Assembly (NCBI GenBank): GCA_002633025.1 | Contig: NMRB01000126.1 | Location: 510,510 to 574,509, forward strand | DNA from: Notospermus geniculatus | Taxonomy: Eukaryota; Nemertea; Pilidiophora; Heteronemertea; Lineidae | Length of the DNA stretch: 64,000 bases | Reading direction: 5' to 3' | In this document: in pieces, positions 23,577-32,750 of the stretch | Layout of the letters: each line of letters starts with the position of its first letter | Position numbering within the stretch: the stretch's first letter is position 1 | Made by a program: the position numbers and the translations under genes | Notes under the pieces: generated by a model | The model's input: only the letters and a program-made list of their open reading frames with translations | What the model was told of the DNA's origin: nothing | The model's database searches: none

Positions 23577-24270
23577 AACCAGCTGTTAGAAGTCAACAGT
23601 CATTTCAGCACTCGGCTGGTCTCCTAGAGTCAGCTGGTCTATCAGTGGCTTCTGAGCAATCTTGTCGTCCTGCGCAACAGGAAACTTACTCTCTATAATG
23701 TACCGAAGTTGGGGAGTCAGCTGTGAAGTCAACAGTCATTTCAGCACTCGGCTGGTCTCCTAGAGTCGGCTGGTCAATCAGTGGCTTCTGAGCAGTCTTG
23801 TGGTTCTTCTGAGCAGCAGGAAATGCGCTGCGGTTGGGGAGTCAGCTGTGTGAAGTCAACAGTCATTTCAGCACTCTGCCGGTCTCCTAGAGTCAGCTGG
23901 TCAATCAGTGGCTTCTGAGCAGTCTTGTGGTTCTTCTGAGCAGCAGGAAATGCGCTGCGGTTGGGGAGTCAGCTGTGTGAAGTCAACAGTCATTTCAGCA
24001 CGCTGTTGGTCTCCTTGAGTCGGCTCTTCTTTCAGTGATTTTAGAGCAATCTTGGTTCTTCTGAGCAGCAAGAAACCTATTCTCAATGAGAATGCAGAGG
24101 GGAGTCACCTGTGTGAGTCATTAGCCACCTCAGCACTTCGTAATTGGTCTCGTACAGTTGGTTGTGTTCATTCGGTGCCGCTGAGCGATCTTGCTTCTTC
24201 CGAACAGTAGTGAATCTATTCTCTTTGAGAATGTGGTGGGAGGCCAGTTCTTGGTGTCCATGTGTTCGTG
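23577..24270. repeat. 127-136-bp minisatellite, 5 copies
   Basis: AGTCAACAGTCATTTCAGCA begins at 23591, 23727, 23854 and 23981; a diverged fifth unit starts at about 24115. Units contain GGCTGGTCTCCTAGAGTC and TCAGTGGCTTCTGAGCA. Units 2-4 are nearly identical, with divergence rising toward both ends, the usual pattern of unequal exchange. Confidence 0.94.
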
Positions 24271-25150
24271 TCATGTTAACAGCTTCTGAATCTGCAGGTT
24301 ACACCAAGAGCACACAACGGTAATTTCAGTGAGGCTGTCTGTCTGAGCCGTGTCTGTGGACCAAGAAGACCTCTCTGTGTGCTGCCTCATCTTTGCGTGT
24401 TTTTTGTCCACGACACGCCTCTAAGTCACGACTTCGAGTCTCACAGACACGAATTCGCTAGCAGGGAGCACAGCAGTCATGTCACTGAGATGACTTCACT
24501 GAACTCACTGCCTCACGTACTGAATGTGCTGCCAATTCCTTTGGCAATGCAGAAACTATGGCACTGCCCACTAAAGTTGTCATGATGCCAAACCAATTAC
24601 TGCGCTTTGGCGTGGCCATGTTGTCCACTTATTGGCAGGCCACCGTGACTTAAACAGCACTTTCCATATCCTACTTAAGGTCCCTCCTTGATCTTAAATG
24701 CTATCATAGAAGGATCAGAGATAAGCTTTTTCTCTTTGGATCCCTCATGCTTGAGGCAGCCAAGGGCAAGTTGTCACTGCTGTGCTGGGGAGATAGTTGC
24801 TGTCCTTTTGTGAAGAAAGCAAGCCAAAAGACGGGGCTTATTACGGTGGCTCTTTTAAGTGAATTGATTTGATGGAGGACCGACTCGTGTGAAAGACGGA
24901 TGGGAAGATGTCACGCGTGTTTCGGTGGCTTGGCTGTGGTCATGATTCGGCGGTGTCGGTCGTGTAACGGGAGCTGAGGGAAGCAATCCGCAGTTTTTTG
25001 TAATTAAGATAAAATGGTGAGGGAAAGTGAAGGAAGCGATGGGCTAACAGATAAACTGTCTCGAAACAAGGTGACTTTTTTAGAAAACGCTGCCTGCTGT
25101 ATCCATGTCTGTCCCCACACAAATTCCTTGATATTTGCGTTGCCTGCTAG
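24271..25150. other. No gene or repeat recognised
   Basis: No arrays or hairpins seen; short frames without known motifs. Confidence 0.4.
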
Positions 25151-25154
25151 TTAA

Positions 25155-25412
25155 AGGTTATGTATCACGGGTATTTTCGCAGGTTACGGAAATCATTGTT
25201 TATTTACGTTTTGTTTTTTGTCCAGTCTTCCTTTGTCATATGAGTAATTTGTTGGTGGCATGCCCCTCTAGAAATTCGTTTGACACCGAAAGTATTCAAT
25301 TTGGTGGGTTGGCATGTCCAAAAACTCCAAAATTATAACATAATGTAAACATCCATGTTTACAAACATGCATTGAATGTAAACAATGAAATCATGATACA
25401 TGTACATTATCT
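25155..25412 (-). mobile_element. TTAA-flanked MITE family, copy 1
   Basis: Flanked by TTAA at 25151-25154 and 25413-25416. Ends are AGGTTATGTATCACGGG and the inverted AGATAATGTACATGTATCA. The interior (GCATGCCCCTCTAGAAATTC; TTTGGTGGGTTGGCATGTCC) matches in reverse orientation the copies at 41032, 55966 and 57837. TTAA duplication points to piggyBac or Kolobok-type mobilisation. Confidence 0.9.
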
Positions 25413-25839
25413 TTAACATGTTTAAGATTCCTTGCAAATGCAACACGTCAGTGGCGTCAAAAAAGCTATCTATTGAAGCCTCTCTACCTCGGACACCGTT
25501 AACTGACAGGTGATTTTTTTTCAAGAAATTCAAACGTACAGATGAACAGATACATCCATCGTCAGCGGGAAAAAATCCTCCCCTGTTGATTCGCAAGCCA
25601 AGGGCAAATTTGCGAAATTGTTCATGACAGCAGTGCAGTACAACCAACAATTATTCACAGCATGTAACTAACACACCTTTGAACCTGCCAGTGCCAACTA
25701 ATGAATACAAAACTCATAATTTAGGTATCAGGGGTGCTGTAGGACATAACTAAATATGTCTGGATCATCGCCTTGAGATTTTCGCACATGTCGACCAGAA
25801 TCGTTACATTCAATCTGGGTCATTGGTATTTCCAAGATA

Positions 25840-26135
25840 CTGTGATGTGACGCCTTTACATAACGCCTTCCACTGTTTCAAAGCATTCACGTTATTTCCC
25901 CAGTCTCTCCAGAAACCTTTCTGGGGGACTCAAGGAGCAGCTCATTCAGCGTGCAGACCAGTTGAGAATATAAAGTGCGACTCTGCTGGGAATCGATCCC
26001 GCGACATCTCGGTCTTGAGTCCAACGCTCACCCACTGTGTGTGAATCTACCAGATGAAGAATTCGAACCCACGACCTCGAAGATGACTGGTGATGATGTC
26101 CCACTACCCCACTGGTCGCCCAACTCGCGTAGAAC
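25840..26135 (-). mobile_element. SINE-like unit with two tRNA-like heads (family C), copy A
   Basis: Read on the minus strand, a first head at 26053-26120 has box A-like CAGTGGGGTAGTGGG and box B GGGTTCGAATT. A second at 25985-26041 has AGTGGGTGAGCGTTGG and GGGATCGATTCC. A shared tail follows (CTGAATGAGCTGCTCCTTGA; GGTTTCTGGAGAGACTGGGG) that recurs at 27270 and 54575. Tandem tRNA heads are known in some SINEs; here they are inferred from box motifs only. Confidence 0.68.
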
Positions 26136-26253
26136 CATGAGGGTTGTATTGAACCCCGGTTAAATGGCATAGCAACCCGCCGGCCATGGAGGGTTTCCTT
26201 TACGGCACAGGCTGTTGGCGCGTTGGCCTCCGAAGCCCGGGCTCCGAAGTTGA

Positions 26254-26630
26254 CCCTTACAGAAATGTCACACGTCATGTCCTAAAAAAATTCACACGTG
26301 CTAAAAATTTTAGTACGTGTGAAATGCCCAACATGTCCAAAAATGGTATATTTTAGTACGTAAAAATAGAACGTGTGAAATTCAATTCACACATGTGAAA
26401 TTCCAATTCGGACGTGTGAAAACATATTTGGACATGTGAATTTCATTTAGGACGTTCTATTATGTATGTCCTAATCAATTCACACGTGTGAAATTCCAAT
26501 TCGGACGTGTGAAAACATATTTGGACGTGTGAAATACCAATTCGGACGTGTGAAAAGCATATTTGGACATGTGAAATGCCAATTCAGACATGTGAAACGT
26601 AATTTAGTACATGTGACATTTCTGTAAGGG
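26254..26630. mobile_element. 377-bp MITE inserted in the 5S-like segment of copy A
   Basis: Terminal repeats CCCTTACAGAAATGTCACA are exact inverted copies over the first 18 bp. Copy B preserves the uninterrupted sequence, so the insertion is certain and the duplicated target is GA (26252-26253 and 26631-26632). The interior is a loose 17-20-bp array of CACACGTGTGAAA and TTCGGACGTGTGAAA variants, including true CACGTG E-boxes. A 2-bp GA target does not fit Tc1/mariner; family unassigned. Confidence 0.93.
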
Positions 26631-26694
26631 GAAGTCGAGCAACGTATGGCGCGGTCAGCACTTGGATGGGTGACGAATGGGTGACCGGCGGGTA
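26631..26694 (+). repeat. 5S rRNA-derived segment, copy A (split)
   Basis: GAAGTCGAGCAACGTATGG, then CGGTCAGCACTTGGATGGGT, matches the 3' half of eukaryotic 5S rRNA, where AGCA-CGT, GGTTAGTACTTGG and ATGGGTGACC are strongly conserved. CCGAAGTT, the preceding 5S piece, is on the other side of the MITE at 26244-26251. An ATGGGTGAC block is duplicated here (26666 and 26678). It holds the region of the internal pol III promoter (box A/IE/C), but as a diverged fragment, not a functional 5S gene. Confidence 0.78.
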
Positions 26695-27269
26695 CGATAC
26701 AAGAGTTAAAGAAAAGCTTGTATTAATTGGAATGCTAGACATCTATGTCCCAACAATAGCACCATTGTGAAGCAAGCTTACGGCGTGATAATCTCAATCT
26801 AGGATGCGTATGATATTAATTATAGAATATTCGTGGAATTCATCATGACCGCGTTATTTACTAATCTCAGAACTACTGGCCAGGAATTGGTATTGGGAAA
26901 CAACAGCTTTTTCATATCTTTTTCTCATAGTTTTTCAGATTACCGATCGTCTGAGATAGATGTAAATATCAAAGGTCTGAAAACTACCACGACTTCACTT
27001 TTCTGTTACAAAGTACCTTTGGCAACTGTACATACCATTGAAACGGCAACAGTGATTGTTGAGGACTCAATGTAACTAACACACCTTTGAACCTGCCAGT
27101 GCTAACTAATGAATACAAAACTCATAATTTAGCTATCAGGGGTGCTGTAGGACATAACTAAATATGTCTGGATCATCGCCTTGAGATTTTCGCACATGTC
27201 GACCAGAATCGTTACATTCAATCTGGGTCATTGGTATTTCCAAGATACTGTGATGTGACGCCTACATAA

Positions 27270-27562
27270 CGCCTTCCACTGTTTCAAAGCATTCACCTTA
27301 TTTCCCCAGTCTCTCCAGAAACCTTTCTGGGAGAACTCCAGGAGCAGCTTATTCAGCGTGCACTTGATCCTTTCAGACCAGTTGAGAATATAAAGTGGCG
27401 ACTCCGCTGGAAATCTATCCCGCGACCTCTCGGTCTTCAGTCTAGCGTTCAACCACTGTGCCACCGCGTTCCTCTGTGAATCTATCGCATGAGGAATTCG
27501 TACCCACGACCTCAAAGGTGATCGGTGATGATGTCCCCACTACCCCACTGGTCGCCCAACTC
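27270..27562 (-). mobile_element. SINE-like unit with two tRNA-like heads (family C), copy B
   Basis: Minus-strand box A TGGCACAGTGG is intact here (plus 27453-27463), with box B-like GGGATAGATTTC at 27409-27420. The first head lies at 27490-27557. Box A of the second head is closer to a canonical tRNA than in copy A, so copy B better represents the family. Confidence 0.7.
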
Positions 27563-27666
27563 GTGTAGAACCATGAGGGTTGTATTGAACCCCGGTTAAA
27601 TGGCATAGCCTAACCCGCCGGCCAGGGAGGATTTCCTTTATGGCCTTGGCGGTTGGCGCGTTGGTC

Positions 27667-27727
27667 TCCGAAGTTGAAGTCGAGCAACGTATGGCGCGGT
27701 CAGCACTTGGATGGGTGACCGGCGCGT
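27667..27727 (+). repeat. 5S rRNA-derived segment, copy B (uninterrupted)
   Basis: CTCCGAAGTTGAAGTCGAGC runs directly into AACGTATGGCGCGGTCAGC, then ACTTGGATGGGTGACCG. The last 17 bases are identical to the near-universal box C region of animal 5S rRNA. It lies on the opposite strand to the adjacent tRNA-like heads, so a 5S-type and a tRNA-type SINE appear joined head to head. Confidence 0.8.
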
Positions 27728-28098
27728 ACGATACAAGAGTTAAAGAAAAGCTTGTATTAATTGGAATGCTAGACGTATATGTCCCAACAATAGCACCATT
27801 GTGAAGCAAGCTTACGGCGTGATAATCTCAATCTAGGATGCGTATGATATTAATTATAGAATATTCGTGGAATTCATCATGACCGCGTTATTTACTAATC
27901 TCAGAACTACTGGCCAGGAATTGGTATTGGGAAACAACAGCTTTTTCAGATTTTTTTCTCATAGTTTTTCAGATTACCGATCGTCTGAGATGTAAATATC
28001 AAAGGTTGAAAACTACCACGACTTCACTTTTCTGTTACAAAGTACCTTTGGCAACTGTACATACCATTGAAACGGCAACAGTGATTGTTGAGGACTCA

Positions 28099-29513
28099 GA
28101 CTTCACCCTACAGATACCGCATGAAGTGGCAGTGTTTTTTATGCACATCTAGAAATCACTGGAAAGGCAACAGTGGTATCCACGTCTCCCAGTTCTCAGA
28201 CACGTCGTCCCGCAGACATAGCCTAGTGAAACGGCGTTGGTTTCTATTTTATGCCTTTTTTCCTGGAGGGAACGTAATGTTGAATGCACTATTCGCGTCA
28301 TTCTTGGTGGAACAGTGGCTGGTAAACAAAAGTATAAGATGAACACAACGAAAGACGTACTGGGCAGCGGGATTTTTAGGGACACCTACGTCGCACCCAT
28401 GCTCCATCGACACCAAAAGCTGTAGACCCTTCTTGAGACCCTTCTTGAGCTTCTTCACTGATAACAAAAATGAGTCATTAGCAACGTCTCCAGACCATAG
28501 GATCGCTGCAAGTGGGTGGCAATCGGCGCCATTTTCTTCCAAGTAAAACACACACACAGACTGCTAGATGCAGCTGTCACGACATCCTGGGAACCCAGGG
28601 CATTTCCACTCTGCATAGCGCGTTACAATGCCCTGGGGAAACCCACCCCGTTTTGATGGGGAAGAGGGCTGTTCCCTCATGTGTACTCGCCAACTGGTAA
28701 TTCACGAATAAACCATGCAATGCAGTGGGGGATCGCCACTTGATGTAATGGGCAGACATCGCGCCTAGTGCTGTAACGTATGCACATATATCTGGTGTTA
28801 TGAGTTAGCGGGTACCAGTCTCATAGCAATGCATCTCATTCCATAATTTATGCATGCTGTCGGAATGATAGCTGCCCCAAACACATGAACTGGATCATAC
28901 CTTCGTGTTTTGAACCCGTCGGTACTTACCCATTATCTAGATAATCCATGACAACCAGTTTTACGCGAAGTTAATTCAGGAATATTAAAAAATCCAGCGA
29001 GTTTGTCAGCGAATCGAGGAATGTTTGAAACCACCATATTTGGGAGTGACCATGGCGGGAGAGAAGCTTCGCTGTGATTGGTTGTATTCAGCGACAGATT
29101 TTCTGTCGCTAGTTCCACGCGAAAAGGCGCCAATTTCAACAGGGCCTCGGACGTGCGAATAGGGGAGCGCGTTTTAGAGGACCTGTTGCAAGAGGATGNA
29201 TCGAGCTCCTGTTGTAAGAACCGTCGCTAGAAGTGGTCAAGTCGTGACTTTGACGCGATCGAAGCCTCTGGTGGCTCACAAACGTACTGTCGACGCACCG
29301 AGGCAATCTGCCCTCGCTTAAATTGCGATCCGACAAACCCCAAAGGTCAGAGAAAAGATTAATAGGCAGGGACCCCGCGGAGGATCCTTCACAACATTTC
29401 CTCTACATGTCAATTTATTATCGGAGAAGGAAGAATGTAAACAGTCACGCACTCTCGTCTGCAATCTCATCCCTATGATTGCGAAGGTTCTGCTGCTTGT
29501 GGCTGAACTTCCC
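28099..29513. other. No gene recognised; single N at 29199
   Basis: Short direct repeat GACCCTTCTTGA at about 28425-28448. Around the N at 29199 two similar pieces (CCTGTTGCAAGA and CCTGTTGTAAGA) lie on either side. The interval 29100-29340 is CpG-richer than its surroundings. Confidence 0.4.
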
Positions 29514-29521
29514 CCGAACTA

Positions 29522-29624
29522 TAGACTCGGGACCCAGTCGTTGTGTCGCTCCGGCCGCCGCGCTACACTCCACAAGAGTGTAGCGCGGCGGCCGGAGCGA
29601 CACAACGACTGGGTCCCGAGTCTA
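29522..29624. mobile_element. Perfect 103-bp palindromic MITE with 8-bp target duplication (hAT-like)
   Basis: Arms of 49 bp, starting TAGACTCGGGACCCAGTCG, are exact reverse complements around a 5-base loop (CACAA, about 29571-29575). CCGAACTA stands directly on both sides (29514-29521 and 29625-29632), an exact 8-bp duplication. Eight-base duplications with a T/C-A-G start are characteristic of hAT elements. Absence of any mismatch in arms or target duplication indicates a recent insertion. Confidence 0.93.
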
Positions 29625-29637
29625 CCGAACTAGAGCA

Positions 29638-29850
29638 ATGAGGAACTGGCAAACCCACTGCCGTTTGGAGACGCTGTCAGCGGCTCTACCTATTTCTTCG
29701 CCATTTCGTCCCTCTTGCACTCGTCAAGGACAGGGTGACGTTTTTGCATTGCTTTGCCCCGTTGTAACGTCTTTGGTACAAGCTTTCGCTACATCGCCCT
29801 GTCGGGATAAGAGGTTAAGCGGGTTTCCCGTAAGTGCGGAATGTGGTGGG
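29638..29850 (+). repeat. Dispersed repeat, related to 59945-60100
   Basis: Shares, in order, GAAC-TGCAAAC, CTTGCACT-CGTC-AGGACA-GTGACG, CGCCCTGTCGGGATAA and GCGGGTTTCCGT-like blocks with 59945-60100. Diverged (about 65-70 percent). Type unknown; short frames are open in both copies but not in a consistent frame. Confidence 0.5.
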
Positions 29851-30094
29851 GGTTCATTTGGCTGCGGAATCTGTGGGTTTGCAATGGAGAACTAAAGGGA
29901 CTCCTCCACCTCGCCCAGCAAATGACCTCGGCGCGACACCAAAAGACATCGGTCCACTATGGGTCCCTTGTCTGGCCGATGTCACTTGCTAGCTGGGACG
30001 TGAGAGTTCTCGACGTGCGAGTTGGCTCTCACCAGCCACCGTGAGCTTCCGTAAGACTTGCGCTAAGACCATCGTTGGTTTCCGCCGGTAGGAC

Positions 30095-30394
30095 TTACGC
30101 GAAGGGACTCAAAACAGACTGCCCATGGTATTCTTGACTGAGTTGTTCGTAGAGAGCAAACTTGTTCGGGAAAAATCTCACGTGGACTGGTGCTTTCACC
30201 TCGTATCGTCCGGAAAGACAAATATTTTCAGCCGCTCGAAGACTCCTTTCAGTGGTCATGTTTTGGACTCCGGTGATCCCAAGTTTCTGCATTTTCATTT
30301 CTTCTCGGAGCCTTTTGGGTCCAGTTCCTTTTATACCCTCTTGTAAAGTGTATTCCTGAGAGGCGTGTGCCTGACCATTACCAGACGCAATCAT
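30095..30394 (-). CDS. Unrecognised open frame, possible exon or eroded element ORF
   Basis: A 99-codon minus-strand frame with a protein-like composition: Lys/Glu/Arg-rich first half (GPKRLREEMKMQKL) and an aromatic patch (VRFFPNKFALYEQLSQE). No paired opposite frame of similar quality and no tandem repeat explains it. There is no recognisable domain, no clear splice structure and no partner exon. Chance, an exon, or a decayed transposon ORF are all possible. Confidence 0.15.
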   Translation of the reverse strand: MIASGNGQAHASQEYTLQEGIKGTGPKRLREEMKMQKLGITGVQNMTTERSLRAAENICLSGRYEVKAPVHVRFFPNKFALYEQLSQEYHGQSVLSPFA

Positions 30395-31109
30395 TTCCTA
30401 ACTACATTTTCTCGCCAATGGGAATATATATGATTGACTTCAACAATTCACCGAAGACTTTTGCCGGTCGATGCTGGTCACTTATGGGGCTTTTCAATCA
30501 TATTGGACAAATATTGGACACAAGATCTGACAGCGTCTAAACACTGGACAAACAGACCTGACAACGTCCTCAAATCCAGACTTCTAAGGTGACCAAGGGT
30601 ATTACAGTAATGGTTTGTCGAGCTGTTATCTATTCCAATTTCACCATATGAGTTCCTAATGTCTCTTTGAAGAGGCCAAGAGTATCCTTAGCCCTGTCTC
30701 TGGTATAGGAAGATATCCAATTTTTCTGATGTTAGGTATCAGAAATCACACTCTTTGTAATACTGTTAGACATAAGGATATCTTTGATTAAGTTAGGCGG
30801 CGGTCATAACTGATGAAAATCCTTCCTGGCGGCATCAGTCTGGGAGGGAAACTGTTCAATCACCCACAACATGATGCCAAACATTTTGTAAGATGAGTGG
30901 ACGGAGATGGCTGACGATCGTTCCGCCTTTATTGTGTGGTGTATGACTGACCAGCAGTCGGAACAAGCAGAAGAGTGATCGGCTAAATTGAAATCAAATG
31001 AAGGGTTTTAGTGAGGAAGCTTGGTGCCTTTGATCAGTGATGTTGAAATAATGTCATTACAGTTCTGCCATCCAATAGTAGACGGCTCGGTCTCCATTGA
31101 TCGGGTTGT

Positions 31110-31217
31110 CAGGGCGGCGCAGTGGAAACATCGCTGCCTGTCACCTCCGACGCTCCGGCTCCGATCCCAAGTTGAAGCCGCTCCTCATGTGATAGAGAGG
31201 ACGACTGTCTTCAGCAA
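31110..31217 (+). mobile_element. tRNA-derived SINE, family B, copy 2
   Basis: Box A CGGCGCAGTGG (31115-31125), then AAACATCGCTGCCTGTCACC, box B GGCTCCGATCC (31157-31167) and CGCTCCTCATGTGATAGAGA. Matches family B copy 1 through head and first tail block. The box B mutation (TTCGA to TCCGA) suggests an inactive copy. A foldback element follows at once. Confidence 0.85.
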
Positions 31218-31349
31218 GGTTCACTGGCACACGGATCCGGTCCGTTTCCAGTCCGTTTGCCCCTAGTTTTCCGGAGACGACAAGGCAAAAGGCCATTTGA
31301 TCGATTTTTTACGGACCTGAACCGGACAAAATCCTTGTGCCAATGAACC
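31218..31349. mobile_element. 132-bp foldback element, diverged arms
   Basis: GGTTCACTGGCACACGGATC and the following bases to about 31256 pair with the inverted GGTTCATTGGCACAAGGATT at the right at roughly 80 percent. Target duplication not visible. Lies in the SINE tail, so it may have inserted into it. Confidence 0.65.
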
Positions 31350-31504
31350 CCGCTTTCGACGGCGTAGATTTTCTTCGGGTACTCCGGCTCGTTCTTGCTA
31401 TACGTAACTTCCCAAATGTTCTCTACAGTAGAGCTCTCTGTGTCTTTGGTACTTCGTAGTTCTCGATTCAGTGTCGTTATCCGACCATTCGAACCGGCCT
31501 GCTT

Positions 31505-31650
31505 CGGCCTAGTTCAGCCTTGCCTCGGCCTTCCTCGGAAACCTCTCGGACAGCCTTCAGACTAGTTCAGCCTTGCCTCGGCCTACCTCGGAAACCTCTC
31601 GGAAGCCTTCGGACTAGTTCAGCCTTCCTCGGAAGCCCTTCGGGAAAATT
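31505..31650. repeat. 52-53-bp minisatellite, about 2.7 copies
   Basis: CTAGTTCAGCCTTGCCTCGG begins at 31509 and 31562; a shortened unit begins at 31614. CCTCGGAAACCTCTCGGA is shared. Confidence 0.85.
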
Positions 31651-32748
31651 CCGAATATCTGCAGTTTATCGTGGGATAGAATGTTTCTGCTGCTTCTTTT
31701 TCGGCTCAAAGCTCAGACAGGTCGTAACATAAACCAAAATTCAGGCTACAACATCTATGGAATGAACATCTCCTTCATCATCAAACTGCATCAGCAACAC
31801 TCGGCCTAATGAAATTCTGGCATTTAAATCTTTGTTTTGTTTTTGACGATGCGAGTTCTGCAAATTTCAATAGAGTATTAAACGATAATCTATTTCAATT
31901 TTAGATTAATTTGATGCAATTCCATCGTGTATCCCAGTAACCCACTGGCATCCTCATAATTGAGAGCAGTCCAACTGGGAGTCCTTTATCTAATAAATCT
32001 TCTAGATGATGCCTCGTCAATTCAGCTCGTGATGGGTCGGGCCCCTTTTAGTTTGCAAATCACATATGCAATCTGAGACCGATCAGTCCCATGAAGAATG
32101 TATTTGACCATTTTGAGACAGTTCAAACGTATTGTGGATGAGGCCTGGATCCAGATGGACATTTTATAGCTAAATACATGTAATGCAGTCGTCCATCCAT
32201 CATATTTACAATGGTCGATATGCCACTCAACAGTCGCGGATAGATCAGCTGCCAGATTTCCAAATGCTACTAGATTACGGCTGGGTCAGTTCCAATCTCC
32301 GGACATGGTCGGCGAGGTTGTCGCCGTCTGGAGCGTGGGTCATTGCCATGCGTACTGATGTGACCTGGCCAGGACACATAATGTCGTATGTTACAGTTCG
32401 TCAGATATTGCTGATGAGGTTGTAAGCCTGGTGCAACAGCTCCAATAAAGCTTGCAGCACACGGAAGGAATCTCAGTGCGATCGTCTCTGAGAGACACGT
32501 CCATTCGGAACTTCCGAAAGCAACTGCTCGGCAATTCCCGTAGACACTAGCATTTCCCCTCGGACACAATTCCAAGGCAGCCATCTTGAATGCGCAGTGA
32601 TTGCCTTGAGTTTCTGTGGGTTTGGATGCGGTCGCCTCTCACACCCTGCGCATGAACGAAATACATGTAGGTCACACAAAAACGTTGCGTTATTGATCAG
32701 TAATTGGCAGATTGGGTGAGATACCGGTAAGTTTATATACATGTATAA
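31651..32748. other. No gene or repeat recognised
   Basis: Overlapping minus-strand frames at 32270-32829 contradict each other and have no known motif. Confidence 0.4.
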
Positions 32749-32750
32749 TA

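Larger units (their letters stand above)
25662..27069. repeat. Tandem duplication, copy A (1,408 bp)
   Basis: Begins ATGTAACTAACACACCTTTG and is followed head-to-tail at 27070 by the same sequence. Identity with copy B is high, roughly 97 percent by eye, apart from a 377-bp insertion (26254-26630), a 14-bp duplication just before it and small indels. It contains two tRNA-like heads and a 5S-like segment. Could be a real duplication or two haplotypes assembled in series. Confidence 0.93.
27070..28098. repeat. Tandem duplication, copy B (1,029 bp)
   Basis: Repeats 25662-27069 in the same orientation, ending TTGTTGAGGACTCA at 28098, the same point where copy A ends at 27069. Lacks the 377-bp MITE, so it records the pre-insertion state, and has an extra TTTCAGACCA-like stretch near 27370. 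Confidence 0.93.

Noticed and set aside
27667-27727. Functional 5S rRNA gene
   Set aside because: Only the 3' half resembles 5S; the 5' half and pairing ends are not present, so it is a derived fragment.
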